Assembly: GCF_003945765.1 (NCBI RefSeq) | Contig: NZ_CP027712.1 | Span: 3,224,001-3,288,000, forward strand | DNA: 64,000 nt | From: Pseudomonas chlororaphis subsp. chlororaphis | GTDB lineage: Bacteria > Pseudomonadota > Gammaproteobacteria > Pseudomonadales > Pseudomonadaceae | Direction of reading: 5' to 3' | The notes under the pieces: generated by a model | What the model was told of the DNA's origin: nothing | Seen by the model: the letters and a program-made list of their open reading frames with translations, nothing else | Databases searched by the model: none | Program-made: the position numbers and the translations under genes | Part shown: positions 36,319-45,096 of the stretch, in pieces | How the letters are laid out: every line of letters begins with the position of its first letter | Numbering within the stretch: position 1 is the stretch's first letter

Positions 36319-36540
36319 TCAGGTGTCCGGTTGCGCGCTGGCGCGGGTCGGGTCCTCGGCGGGTGCCTGAGTTTTTTTCCCACTCTCGGAGGACGCCTGT
36401 TCGCTATCGGTGCGGGGTATCTGCTGGCTGATGGGGAAGTTGTCCCAGTAGTGCTTCATGCGTTCAGCGCCGCCTTCGGCGAACGCTGCACCCGAGCTGG
36501 CAATCATCAGACCGGCGAGCAGGAGTGTGGAGGCTTTCAT
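36319..36540 (-). CDS. small secreted protein, PtrA-like
   Basis: A 73-aa precursor: signal peptide MKASTLLLAGLMIASSGAAFA, then AEGGAERMKHYWDNFPISQQ and a polar tail rich in Ser, Glu and Pro. The AEGG-x-R start of the mature part resembles the N-terminal domain of PtrA, a copper-inducible small periplasmic protein encoded next to copRS in P. aeruginosa. Here too the next genes downstream are a heavy-metal response regulator and kinase. The similarity is short and recalled, so the PtrA link is tentative; that the gene is real is supported by the signal peptide and its own terminator. Confidence 0.6.
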   Translation of the reverse strand: MKASTLLLAGLMIASSGAAFAEGGAERMKHYWDNFPISQQIPRTDSEQASSESGKKTQAPAEDPTRASAQPDT

Positions 36541-36650
36541 GTGTGGTGTCCCATTAACAGTGATCGGAATTCCGTCGCGTCCCTGTAACGAAGCAGTAAT
36601 AGAAGTATGGCCCGATCTTATTAACGGGGGGTTAACAGGGCGCTGAAGGC

Positions 36651-36672
36651 GGGATGACAATGCTGTCATCCC
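36651..36672. promoter_or_regulatory. perfect inverted repeat, CusR/CopR-box-like
   Basis: GGGATGACA-ATGC-TGTCATCCC, 9-base arms with a 4-base centre. The core ATGACA-N4-TGTCAT resembles the CusR box (ATGACAA-N2-TTGTCAT). It lies 111 bases upstream of the PtrA-like start and 55 bases after the TonB-receptor stop. It lacks a T run, so an operator is at least as likely as a terminator. Confidence 0.5.
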
Positions 36673-36726
36673 GGATGAGAGGCGCTGACGGCCCACTGAT
36701 ATGGGCCGTGTAGGAAGAAGGGCGGG

Positions 36727-38973
36727 TTAAAGCTTCCAGTCCAGGCTCAGGGTCATAGTGCGCGGTTCGCCCCAGTAGACGCCGTTATAGAAGCCGACCC
36801 GTTCGTAGTACTTTTTGTCGAACAGGTTGGTGACGTTGAGCGAGGCCGACAGGTGCGAGTCGAACTCGTAGCGCGACATCAGCCCGGCCACGCTGTAGGC
36901 CTGCTGATGGATGCGGGTGTTTTCGGTGACGATACGCCCATCGCCGTCGCGCCCCACCGGCCGCCGGCTGCTGCCGTAGATTTCGCTTTGCCAGTTCAGG
37001 CTGCCGCCGACGGTCAGCGCCCGCCACTGGCCCGGCAGGCGATAGGCCGTGGACAAGCGCAGCATGTTCATCGGCTCGCCGCCGTTGGCGCGCTGCTTTT
37101 CGCCGTCCAGGGCGTGGGTATAGGTGTAGCCGGCGGTGAGGTTCCAGCCCGCGAGGATTTCGCCCGAGACCTCGGCCTCGAACCCCCGCACCTTGCCGCC
37201 TTTGCCGCCCGACTTGTAGAACTCCTCGCCAGTGACCGGGTCCGGCGGCACCGAGCTGTCCAGTTCGGCGACGTTGTCCTGCTTGCTCCAGAACACCGCG
37301 GTGGCCAGGTTCAGGCGCTCCTCCAGCAGGCTGCCCTTGAGCCCCAGCTCGTAGTTGCTGCCGACTATCGGCTCGAGGTATTTGCGGCTGGCGTCGCGCT
37401 CGGTCTGGGGCTTGAAGATGTCGGTGTAGCTGACATACACCGTGTATTGCGGGGTGAGGTCGTACAGCAGGCCGGCGTAGGGGGTCCACATGTCGTTGTG
37501 CTGCTGGCGGGTGTCCTCGAGGCTGGTCAGCTGGTTGTTGGCATCGTAGCGGCGAGAACGACTGTGGGCGCTCCAGCTGCCGTAACGGCTGCCGAGCACC
37601 GCATGCAGGTCGTCGCCCAGGCTCAGGCGGGTGGCCAGGTAGCCGGCCTTTTGCCGGGTGCTGTCGCCGGAACCGGGCAGGTTGGTCACGGTGTCGGGAA
37701 ACTTGGCGATACCGCCCATGTATTTCCAGTCGGCGATGCTGGCGTAGCCCGGTGGTGTCGGGCCGCCGACGGTGTAGGGTGACGACTCGCGGCGCTCGGC
37801 CTCGCCGTAGCCCAGCATCAGCTCATGCTCGCGGCCCAGCAGGCTGTAGGGACCGGCCAGGTTGAAGTCGTACACGCGCATTTTCTGCGTGCCGATCATA
37901 TGGCTGGCCCAGGCGGTCATGCCCGAGCGGTCGGCTTGCGGGAAACCGGCGCCGCCGTAATAGACCTTGCCGTCGCTGTCGCTGTCGCGGTGGGTGTAGG
38001 CGGCTTTCAGGTGCCAGTCGTGGCCCAGGCGCTGGTCGAGGGTGGCGAAGGCGGTCTTGTCCTTGAGCGGCCAGGAGCTCCAGTGCGCCGCCATGTTGGT
38101 GGAGCGCGGCAGGTTGGCCTTGCCGCCCGCGGCGTTCCAGTAGGGCACGGTGCCCCAGGAGGTGCCCTGGACCTGCTTGTCCTGGTAGTCGTAGCCCACC
38201 GCCAGGGTGGTGCTGTCGCTCAGGTCGGCCTCGAGAATGCCGTAGCCGACTTCCCGCTGCAGCTGGTAGTGGTCGCGAAACGACTGGCTGTCGCGATAGG
38301 CCAGCACCGTGCGCCCGCGCAGGCGGCCGTCGAACCCCAGGGGGCCGCCGACATCGACGTAGCTGTAGTAGTTGTCATAGCTGCCGCCGCTGACGCCGGC
38401 CTTGGCCGCCCACTCGTAGGTCGGTCGCTTGCGCACCATGTTGACCGTGGCCGAAGGGTCGCCGGCGCCGGTGGTCAGGCCGGTGGCGCCGCGGACCACT
38501 TCGATGCGGTCGTAGATGATGGTGTCCGAATCGGACTTCATGCGGTTGAAGGTGTTGAGCATGCCATCGATCTGGAAGTTGTTGATGGAGTAGCCGCGGG
38601 AGGAATAGCTCACCCGGTCGGAGTCCAGGTGCTGGACCACCACCCCGGTGGTTTGCCCCAGCACCTCGGACAAGGTGTCGAGTTTGAAATCGTCCATCTG
38701 CTGGCGGGTCACCACCGACACCGATTGCGGGGTTTCCTTGATCGACAGGTTCAGACGCGTGGCGGTGTTCATGCTGCCGGTGGTATAGGACCCGGTATTT
38801 TCCGTGGTGGCGCCCAGGCCCTGGGCGGTGACGCTGGTGGCATCGAGCTCCAGGGTCCTGGCGCCGCGGTCGGGGTTCTGGGCGGGTTCGCTTTCGGCCA
38901 GCAGCTCGGGGCTCAGAACCGCGCCGCACAGGCCGAATGTCAAAGTCATGGAACGGGTGAATGGCGCGAGCAT
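36727..38973 (-). CDS. TonB-dependent siderophore receptor
   Basis: A 748-aa outer-membrane receptor. A signal peptide ends near SPELLAES, then SVTAQGLGATTENTGSYTTGSMNTATRLNLSIKETPQSVSVVTRQQMDD is the plug with the siderophore-receptor ETPQSVSVVTRQ block, RGYSINNFQIDGM and VRGATGLTTGAGDPSATVNMVRKRP follow, and the barrel ends LSLDWKL. There is no N-terminal STN signalling domain, so it should not feed a FecR-type cascade such as the FpvR-like protein here. A Fur box lies 79 bases upstream. Ligand unknown. Confidence 0.93.
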   Translation of the reverse strand: MLAPFTRSMTLTFGLCGAVLSPELLAESEPAQNPDRGARTLELDATSVTAQGLGATTENTGSYTTGSMNTATRLNLSIKETPQSVSVVTRQQMDDFKLDTLSEVLGQTTGVVVQHLDSDRVSYSSRGYSINNFQIDGMLNTFNRMKSDSDTIIYDRIEVVRGATGLTTGAGDPSATVNMVRKRPTYEWAAKAGVSGGSYDNYYSYVDVGGPLGFDGRLRGRTVLAYRDSQSFRDHYQLQREVGYGILEADLSDSTTLAVGYDYQDKQVQGTSWGTVPYWNAAGGKANLPRSTNMAAHWSSWPLKDKTAFATLDQRLGHDWHLKAAYTHRDSDSDGKVYYGGAGFPQADRSGMTAWASHMIGTQKMRVYDFNLAGPYSLLGREHELMLGYGEAERRESSPYTVGGPTPPGYASIADWKYMGGIAKFPDTVTNLPGSGDSTRQKAGYLATRLSLGDDLHAVLGSRYGSWSAHSRSRRYDANNQLTSLEDTRQQHNDMWTPYAGLLYDLTPQYTVYVSYTDIFKPQTERDASRKYLEPIVGSNYELGLKGSLLEERLNLATAVFWSKQDNVAELDSSVPPDPVTGEEFYKSGGKGGKVRGFEAEVSGEILAGWNLTAGYTYTHALDGEKQRANGGEPMNMLRLSTAYRLPGQWRALTVGGSLNWQSEIYGSSRRPVGRDGDGRIVTENTRIHQQAYSVAGLMSRYEFDSHLSASLNVTNLFDKKYYERVGFYNGVYWGEPRTMTLSLDWKL

Positions 38974-39051
38974 CGCTGCCGCCTCCTTGTCGTCGAGGGA
39001 AAAAATCCGTTTGCACTGAGACGAAAAGGCGGAAGGGTATTTAGGTCAAAC

Positions 39052-39070
39052 GAGAATAATTATTATCTTC
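39052..39070 (-). promoter_or_regulatory. Fur box of the TonB receptor gene
   Basis: Minus strand reads GAAGATAATAATTATTCTC, close to the 19-base Fur consensus GATAATGATAATCATTATC. It lies 79 bases upstream of the receptor start, in promoter position, so iron repression by Fur is likely. Confidence 0.75.
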
Positions 39071-39076
39071 GAGATG

Positions 39077-39101
39077 TAAAAATGCCCCATAAAGGGGCAT
39101 T
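39077..39101 (-). terminator. Rho-independent terminator of cptA
   Basis: Minus strand AATGCCCC-TTTAT-GGGGCATT running into TTTTAC; 90 bases after the cptA stop and directly next to the Fur box of the following gene. Confidence 0.8.
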
Positions 39102-39143
39102 GAGGGCCGGTATTACGGGGCTGCGTGAGCCCCATAGGAAACG

Positions 39144-39203
39144 GCTTATTTTTGCATCGCTTATTTCTGTACGACTTACTTCTGCACGACTTATTTCTGC
39201 ACC
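39144..39203 (-). repeat. 15-base tandem repeat carrying the cptA stop codon, four copies
   Basis: Read in the cptA frame, the last codons GTG-GTG-CAG-AAA-TAA are followed by GTC-GTG-CAG-AAG-TAA, GTC-GTA-CAG-AAA-TAA and GCG-ATG-CAA-AAA-TAA. Each copy is 15 bases, all in the same frame, and each ends in TAA after a Gln-Lys. Copies diverge by a few bases, increasingly so away from the gene. Confidence 0.9.
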
Positions 39204-40933
39204 ACCGCGGCGGCAGGCGGGGCCTTGGGCTTCATCAGGCTGAAGTCGATCAGGGCTTTCTCGTTGCGTTCATAAGGGTTGCCGATCAGCAGCGGGCGCG
39301 GCTTGAAGCTGTCGCTGACCAGGCTCTTGCTGCGGTCCAGTTCGTCGGAACTCAGGCCGGCCATGTCGGCCCAGGTATGGATCAAGTGCGAGCTGCTGTA
39401 GGGGCGGCCGAGGTCGCCGGCGAAGTTCCAGTCATGGTTCTGCTTCCACTTCGGCGAGGCCCAGGCGATGAACGGAATGGTGTACATCGGCGCGGTCGGC
39501 TTGCCTTCGTTGCGGCCCAGGGTGTTGTGGCCGGCGGAGTCGAACACGTCTTCGCCGTGGTCCGACAGGTACAGCAGGAAGCCGTTGGGGTCGGTCTTGG
39601 CGTAGTCCTTGATCAGGCTCGAGACCACGAAGTCGTTGTACAGCACCGCGTTGTCGTAGCTGTTGTAGGTCGGCACCTGGTCGTCACGCACGCCGGCCGG
39701 CACGCCAGCGCGGTCGGTGAACTTGTCGTAGCTCGGCGGGTAGCGGTACTGGTAGCTCATGTGGGTGCCCAGCAGGTGGACCACGATGAACTTGCGCGGC
39801 GCGCCGTCGGCCAGGGCCTTGGAGAACGGCTCCAGCACGTCGCCGTCGTACTGGCGGGCGTTCTGGTTGCGGTTGTTGTTCAGGTAGACCTGCTCGTCCG
39901 CCTGCTCGGAGAAGGTGGTGAGCATGGTGTTGCGTTTGGTCATGGTCTGCTGGTTGGTGATCCAGTAGGTCTTGTAGCCGGCCTGCTTCATCACACTGAC
40001 CAGAGACGGGGTCTTGAGGTACAGGTCCGGGTTTTCTTCGTCGGCGAAGGTCAGCACCTGCTGCAAGGCTTCGATGGTGTAGGGGCGCGGGGTGATGACG
40101 TTGTCGAAGATAGCCAGCTGGTCCTTGAGCTTGTCCAGCTCCGGCGTGGTCTGGCGCGGGTAGCCGTAGAGGCTCATGCGCTGGCGGTTGGTCGACTCGC
40201 CGATCACCAGGACCAGGGTCGAAGGCTGGTTGGCCATGCTGTCCTTGAGGTTGTGCAGCGGCGGGATCTTGCTCACGTTGTCGAGCATGCCCTGCATGTT
40301 TTCCAGCTGCTCGCGGTAGCGCCGGTAGGCCACCACCATCTGCCACGGCACCGCGGGCTCGATGCGCGTCTCGAATTTCTCCAGGCCGCCGGCGAAGCTG
40401 CCGGTGCGCGCGGTCTGCTTGATCAGCGGGTAGCCGATGACGGCGATCAGGATGGCCATGGCCGCCACCAGCGCGCGACCGCGCGGCAGGTAGACCGGGC
40501 GCAGGCGGGTCCAGAGGAAGAGGGCGAAGGCGGTATGGGCGAGGAACGCCAGCACCATCCACCAGGCGAAGTACTGGGTCAGGTACTCACCGGCTTCGGA
40601 GGGGTTCGACTCGAACATGATGAAGATGACGCTCTGGGAGAACTCCTGCTGGTAAATGAAGAAGTAACCCAGGCTGGCCATGGAACAGGCCCAGAGCACG
40701 ATGCCGATGACGGCGGCCATCGCGCGGGTGCGGGCCGGGAACAGCAGCATCGGCGCCAGCCAGATCGCGCTCATGATGAAGGCCTGGCGGAAACCGGCGA
40801 ACCCGGAGGTGTCGGTCAGCTGGATCAGTAACTGGGTGATGCCGGAGAAGTACCAGAAGAACAGGAAGAGCCAGCCCAGGCCCGCCCAGTCAAACCCTTT
40901 CGCGGATGTCTTATCGCGTTTAAACACTGCCAT
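39191..40933 (-). CDS. cptA: phosphoethanolamine transferase CptA
   Basis: A 580-aa inner-membrane sulfatase-fold enzyme. Five hydrophobic helices occupy about residues 15-165, followed by a periplasmic domain with VLVIGESTNRQRMSLYGYPRQTTPEL (nucleophile Thr in GEST), FIVVHLLGTHMSYQYRYP and FLLYLSDHGEDVFDSAGHNTLGR (metal-binding Asp/His). It transfers phosphoethanolamine from phosphatidylethanolamine to lipid A or LPS core; size fits CptA (E. coli 577 aa). I chose ATG at 40933, with CTGGAG 7 bases upstream, over two upstream ATGs. Its stop codon lies in a tandem repeat. Confidence 0.9.
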   Translation of the reverse strand: MAVFKRDKTSAKGFDWAGLGWLFLFFWYFSGITQLLIQLTDTSGFAGFRQAFIMSAIWLAPMLLFPARTRAMAAVIGIVLWACSMASLGYFFIYQQEFSQSVIFIMFESNPSEAGEYLTQYFAWWMVLAFLAHTAFALFLWTRLRPVYLPRGRALVAAMAILIAVIGYPLIKQTARTGSFAGGLEKFETRIEPAVPWQMVVAYRRYREQLENMQGMLDNVSKIPPLHNLKDSMANQPSTLVLVIGESTNRQRMSLYGYPRQTTPELDKLKDQLAIFDNVITPRPYTIEALQQVLTFADEENPDLYLKTPSLVSVMKQAGYKTYWITNQQTMTKRNTMLTTFSEQADEQVYLNNNRNQNARQYDGDVLEPFSKALADGAPRKFIVVHLLGTHMSYQYRYPPSYDKFTDRAGVPAGVRDDQVPTYNSYDNAVLYNDFVVSSLIKDYAKTDPNGFLLYLSDHGEDVFDSAGHNTLGRNEGKPTAPMYTIPFIAWASPKWKQNHDWNFAGDLGRPYSSSHLIHTWADMAGLSSDELDRSKSLVSDSFKPRPLLIGNPYERNEKALIDFSLMKPKAPPAAAVVQK

Positions 40934-41126
40934 CGAGCGCTCCAGCTTCATTGAACATGACATTCGCCGGAAAGCTTCGACTACCTCGGCGAACGCGCGC
41001 CGCGCCCGTGGGGGCGGCAATATTGCGCCGGAGTATCCACAAGCAGGTGTGAAAACTTTGTGAGTTGGTACCTGCGTGTCAGATAATGCCGTCGCCAGGA
41101 GGCGGGTAGGGTAAAAAGCGACGGGC

Positions 41127-41166
41127 AAAAAGAAGCCGGCGATCCATCAAGGACTCAGCCGGCTTC
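41127..41166 (-). terminator. Rho-independent terminator of the 57-aa gene
   Basis: Minus strand GAAGCCGGC ... GCCGGCTTC, 9-base arms with a 17-base centre, then TTTTTGCCC. It ends the small coiled-coil gene and separates it from cptA. Confidence 0.82.
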
Positions 41167-41217
41167 ATTAATAACCTGTTGCAAGGACCGGCCACGGCGG
41201 GCGGGTTCCTCGGATTC

Positions 41218-41391
41218 TCAGGCGTGTAGCTGGGTGACGGCAGCCACCTGACCCTGGTTCTGCAATGCCAGGCGCAGTTGCGCCAGCTCTTGCTTCAACT
41301 GGTCGCGCTCGTTCTTCAGTTCGCGCAACTCGTCACGACGGATAGTGACGTAGAGGGTTTGTGCTGGTCGTGCCGGTAGTACTGTGCCCAT
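41218..41391 (-). CDS. 57-aa coiled-coil protein
   Basis: A short gene: MGTVLPARPAQTLYVTIRRDELREL, then a heptad-like stretch RELKNERDQLKQELAQLRLA with Leu every seventh residue, then QNQGQVAAVTQLHA and stop. CGAGGTGAGCA before the ATG is a very good ribosome site and a terminator follows the stop. The Leu-zipper helix should dimerise or bind a partner helix. I do not know a function. It is cytoplasmic, with no signal or membrane segment. Confidence 0.75.
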   Translation of the reverse strand: MGTVLPARPAQTLYVTIRRDELRELKNERDQLKQELAQLRLALQNQGQVAAVTQLHA

Positions 41392-41654
41392 TGCTCACCT
41401 CGCAAATGGCGTGCATCAACTGTGGTCCGGCCGCTCGAATTCCGGGGCCTGAAACACTATCGGCGGCAATTTTGATTTCTTTTGCCGGCAAAGGGAACTT
41501 TTTTATTTTCAGCGGTCGTTGTGCCTTCGAAGCGATTCGCGTCGTTATCCACTCACTGCTTGGGAAACTTAGTCCAGCCGCTCTGGACTAACCCTCACTG
41601 GCCTCGTTGGGCTATAACCTTTTGACACAATTTAGTAGTAAGGAGCATCAGCAC

Positions 41655-42635
41655 ATGCAACTGGGGATTATCGGACTGGGCCGCATGGGCGGAAACATTG
41701 CGCGGCGCCTGATGCTCAATGGGCATGAAACCGTGGTCTATGACCGCAACAGCGCTTTTGTCAGCACCCTGAGTGGCGAAGGCGCCAAGGGCGTCGCCGA
41801 CCTGCCGGCCCTGGTCGCCGGCCTGGAGAAGCCGCGCGCGGTCTGGGTCATGCTGCCGGCTGGCGCGCCTACCGAAGACACCATCGAGACCCTCAGCCAG
41901 TTGCTCGAACCGGGCGACGTGATCATCGATGGCGGCAACACCTACTATAAGGACGACATCCGTCGCGCCCAGGCGCTGGCGGAAAAAGGCCTGAACTACA
42001 TCGACGTCGGCACCTCCGGCGGCGTCTGGGGCCTGGAGCGCGGCTACTGCATGATGATCGGCGGCGACGCCGAGGTCGTCCGCCGCCTGGACCCGCTGTT
42101 CGATGCGCTGGCACCGGGCATGGGTGACATCCCGCGGACCAAGGACCGGGTGGCCGAAGACGATCGCGCCGAGCGCGGTTACATCCACGCCGGCCCCGCC
42201 GGTGCCGGGCACTTCGTCAAGATGATCCACAACGGCATCGAGTACGGCATGATGCAGGCCTTCGCCGAAGGCTTCGACATCCTCAAGACCAAAGCCTCGC
42301 CAAGCCTGCCGCAAGACCAGCGCTTCGACCTCAACGTCGCTGATATCGCCGAAGTCTGGCGCCGTGGCAGCGTGGTCTCGTCCTGGTTGCTGGACCTGAC
42401 CGCCGACGCCCTGGCCAGCGATCCGCAGCTCGACGGTTTCTCCGGCGAAGTGGCCGACAGCGGCGAAGGTCGCTGGACCATCGAAGCCGCCATCGAGCAG
42501 GCGGTGCCGGTTCCTGTGCTGTCCAGCTCGCTGTTCGCTCGTTTCCGCTCCCGCCAGCAGAGCACCTATGGCGACAAGATGCTGTCGGCCATGCGTTTCG
42601 GCTTCGGCGGCCACGTGGAGACTCCGAAAAAATGA
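41655..42635 (+). CDS. gnd: 6-phosphogluconate dehydrogenase, decarboxylating (short form)
   Basis: A 326-aa enzyme of the short YqeC/GndA group (the classical Gnd has about 470 aa). The NAD(P)-binding loop is [42 protein letters not shown] is the substrate-binding GTSGG block, and [25 protein letters not shown] holds the catalytic Lys. It converts 6-phosphogluconate to ribulose-5-phosphate and CO2. AAGGAG precedes the ATG at 41655. First gene of gnd-zwf-HAD; its stop overlaps the zwf start by 4 bases. Confidence 0.95.
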   Translation: MQLGIIGLGRMGGNIARRLMLNGHETVVYDRNSAFVSTLSGEGAKGVADLPALVAGLEKPRAVWVMLPAGAPTEDTIETLSQLLEPGDVIIDGGNTYYKDDIRRAQALAEKGLNYIDVGTSGGVWGLERGYCMMIGGDAEVVRRLDPLFDALAPGMGDIPRTKDRVAEDDRAERGYIHAGPAGAGHFVKMIHNGIEYGMMQAFAEGFDILKTKASPSLPQDQRFDLNVADIAEVWRRGSVVSSWLLDLTADALASDPQLDGFSGEVADSGEGRWTIEAAIEQAVPVPVLSSSLFARFRSRQQSTYGDKMLSAMRFGFGGHVETPKK

Positions 42636-44152
42636 CCTCCTCGCGAAAGAAGTCCAAGGCTCAACCCGCTCCACCCACCACACTGTTTCTATTCGGCGCC
42701 CATGGCGACCTGGTCAAGCGCCTGCTGATGCCGGCGCTGTACAACCTCAACCGTGACGGCTTGCTGGATGAGGGGTTGAAGATTGTCGGCGTCGATCACA
42801 ACGCGATCAGCGATGTGGATTTCGCCAAGAAGCTCGAGGACTTCATTCGCACCGAGGCTGCCGGCAAGGTCGGCAGCGGCGCGCAAGCGCTGGACCCGGC
42901 GCTCTGGGCCAAGCTGGCCAATGGCATCAGCTATGTCCAGGGCGACTTCCTGGACGACAGCACCTATGACGCGCTGGCGGCGAAAATCGCCGCCAGCGGC
43001 ACCGGCAATGCGGTGTTCTACCTGGCCACCGCACCGCGCTTCTTCAGTGAAGTGGTGCAGCGCCTGGGTGCGTCGGGGTTGCTGGTCGAAGGGGACAACG
43101 CGTTTCGCCGGGTGGTGGTGGAGAAGCCGTTCGGCTCCGACCTGCACACCGCGCAAGCGCTGAACGAATGCCTGCTCAAGGTGATGAGCGAGAAGCAGAT
43201 CTATCGGATCGACCATTACCTGGGCAAGGAGACGGTGCAGAACATTCTGGTCAGCCGTTTCTCCAACAGCCTGTTCGAGGCTTTCTGGAACAACCATTAC
43301 ATCGACCACGTGCAGATCACCGCGGCGGAAACCGTCGGGGTGGAAACCCGTGGCAGCTTTTACGAAAACACCGGCGCCCTGCGCGATATGGTGCCCAATC
43401 ACCTGTTCCAGCTGCTGGCGATGGTCGCCATGGAACCGCCGGCGGCCTTCGGCGCCGACGCGGTGCGCGGCGAAAAGGCCAAGGTGGTGGGGGCGATTCG
43501 TCCCTGGAGCACCGAAGAGGCCCTGGCCAACTCGGTGCGTGGCCAGTACGTGGCGGGCAAGGCGGGCGACAAGCCGGTGGCCGGCTACCGCGAAGAGGCC
43601 AATGTGGCCCCGGACAGCAACACCGAAACCTACGTCGCCCTCAAGGTGATGATCGACAACTGGCGCTGGGTCGGCGTGCCGTTCTACCTGCGCACCGGCA
43701 AGCGCATGAGCGTGCGCGACACCGAGATCGCCATCTGCTTCAAGCCTGCGCCGTACGCGCAGTTCCGCGATACCGAGGTCGACCACTTGCAGCCGACCTA
43801 CCTGCGCATCCAGATCCAGCCCAATGAAGGCATGTGGTTCGACCTGCTGGCGAAAAAGCCCGGGCCGACCCTGGAGATGGCCAATATCGAGCTGGGGTTC
43901 GCCTACAAGAACTTCTTCGAGATGCAGCCTTCCACCGGCTACGAGACGCTGATCTACGATTGCCTGACCGGCGACCAGACCCTGTTCCAGCGCGCCGACA
44001 ACATCGAAAATGGCTGGCGCGCGGTGCAGCCGTTCCTCGATGCCTGGAAGGAAAAGGCCAAGGTGCATATCTACCGGGCCGGTGAAGACGGACCGGCGGC
44101 CGGCGACGAGTTGCTGACCCGCGACGGCCGTGAATGGCACAGCCTCGGATGA
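42632..44152 (+). CDS. zwf: glucose-6-phosphate 1-dehydrogenase
   Basis: A 506-aa enzyme catalysing the first step of the oxidative pentose phosphate and Entner-Doudoroff routes. [23 protein letters not shown] is the cofactor-binding GxxGDLxxR motif, and [18 protein letters not shown] the RIDHYLGK active-site signature. Length is typical. It sits directly behind gnd (ATGA overlap) rather than with hexR-pgl-eda, so it may be a second zwf copy; that needs the rest of the genome. Its TGA overlaps the HAD gene start. Confidence 0.97.
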   Translation: MTSSRKKSKAQPAPPTTLFLFGAHGDLVKRLLMPALYNLNRDGLLDEGLKIVGVDHNAISDVDFAKKLEDFIRTEAAGKVGSGAQALDPALWAKLANGISYVQGDFLDDSTYDALAAKIAASGTGNAVFYLATAPRFFSEVVQRLGASGLLVEGDNAFRRVVVEKPFGSDLHTAQALNECLLKVMSEKQIYRIDHYLGKETVQNILVSRFSNSLFEAFWNNHYIDHVQITAAETVGVETRGSFYENTGALRDMVPNHLFQLLAMVAMEPPAAFGADAVRGEKAKVVGAIRPWSTEEALANSVRGQYVAGKAGDKPVAGYREEANVAPDSNTETYVALKVMIDNWRWVGVPFYLRTGKRMSVRDTEIAICFKPAPYAQFRDTEVDHLQPTYLRIQIQPNEGMWFDLLAKKPGPTLEMANIELGFAYKNFFEMQPSTGYETLIYDCLTGDQTLFQRADNIENGWRAVQPFLDAWKEKAKVHIYRAGEDGPAAGDELLTRDGREWHSLG

Positions 44153-44970
44153 GGGGCGAGGGGCAGCATCCCATCCAGTTCCTGCTCAGCGACATGGACG
44201 GCACCTTGCTGCTGCCCGATCACAGCTTGAGCCAGCGCACTATCGCCGCGGTGCGCGCGCTGCGCGAAGCCGGGGTGTTCTTCAGCCTCGCCACCGGGCG
44301 GCCGCCGCGGGCCATGTTGCAGCAGATCGAGGCCCTGGGCGTCGACCTGCCGACCGCGGCGTTCAATGGCGGCACCCTCGTCAATCCCGATGGCAGTTTC
44401 CTGGTGCGCCACCATGTGCCGGTAGCGGTCGCCAACACTGTCCTGGCGCTGTTGTCGCCGCAGCCGGAAGTCGAAGTCTGGGTGTTCGCCGACGGTGAAT
44501 GGCTGCTGCGCAATCCCCATGGGCCGATGGTGCCGCGCGAGCAGCATGGCCTGGGTTATCCGCCGGTGGTGGTGGAGAGCTTCGAGGACTACCTGCCGCG
44601 CATCGACAAGATAGTCGCCGCCAGTGCCGACACTGAACTGTTGGTGGCGCTGGAGGCGCGTTTGCTGGAGCAGGTCGGTGGGCAGGCGCAGGTCTCCCGT
44701 TCGCAGCCGGTGTACCTGGATGTGACGGCGCTGCAGGCCAACAAGGGGCAGGCGCTGATCACCCTGGCGGAGTTTCTCGGGGTGCCGCTTGCGCGCACCG
44801 CGGCGCTGGGCGATGGCGGCAACGACCCGGCGATGTTCCAGCAGGCCGGGTTGTCGATTGCCATGGGCCAGGCCGAAGCGGCGGTGAAACGCCAGGCCGA
44901 CCTGGTGACGGGCAGCAATGTCGTGGATGGCGCCGCCGAGGCAATCGAACGATTCATCCTGCCGCGCTAA
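44149..44970 (+). CDS. Cof-type HAD phosphatase
   Basis: A 273-aa haloacid-dehalogenase hydrolase: motif I FLLSDMDGTLL, FFSLATGRPP (motif II), a Lys in LDVTALQANKGQALITL (motif III) and ALGDGGNDPAMFQQAG (motif IV), with a C2-type cap. This Cof/YbhA-like group dephosphorylates sugar phosphates or cofactors. I chose ATG at 44149, which overlaps the zwf stop (ATGA); another ATG 15 bases upstream is possible. Coupling to zwf suggests a sugar-phosphate substrate, which is inference. Confidence 0.9.
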   Translation: MRGEGQHPIQFLLSDMDGTLLLPDHSLSQRTIAAVRALREAGVFFSLATGRPPRAMLQQIEALGVDLPTAAFNGGTLVNPDGSFLVRHHVPVAVANTVLALLSPQPEVEVWVFADGEWLLRNPHGPMVPREQHGLGYPPVVVESFEDYLPRIDKIVAASADTELLVALEARLLEQVGGQAQVSRSQPVYLDVTALQANKGQALITLAEFLGVPLARTAALGDGGNDPAMFQQAGLSIAMGQAEAAVKRQADLVTGSNVVDGAAEAIERFILPR

Positions 44971-44981
44971 TGCAAAACCTG

Positions 44982-45093
44982 TAGCCGCTGCCGCAGGCTC
45001 GGGCCGCGTTCGGACGATAAGGCCGAAGGCCTTCAGCGATCTGGAGACCGCCGCGACCCTGCGGGTCGATCGCAGCCTACGGCAGCGGCTACA
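44982..45093. repeat. long REP/BIME palindrome
   Basis: 'tgtagccgctgccgcaggct' at one end pairs with 'agcctacggcagcggctaca' at the other, with a second internal hairpin (gataaggccgaaggccttcagcgatc). It lies between the convergent HAD and nhaB genes and could end both transcripts. Confidence 0.8.
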
Positions 45094-45096
45094 TCC

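Noticed and set aside
36651..36672. Reading the perfect palindrome simply as a Rho-independent terminator of the TonB receptor gene
   Set aside because: No T run follows on the minus strand, and its core matches a metal-regulator box; kept as an operator candidate with the terminator role left open.
39144..39203. CRISPR-like or adhesin-like repeat interpretation of the cptA tail repeat
   Set aside because: Units are contiguous 15-mers without spacers, only four copies, each with an in-frame stop; neither interpretation fits.
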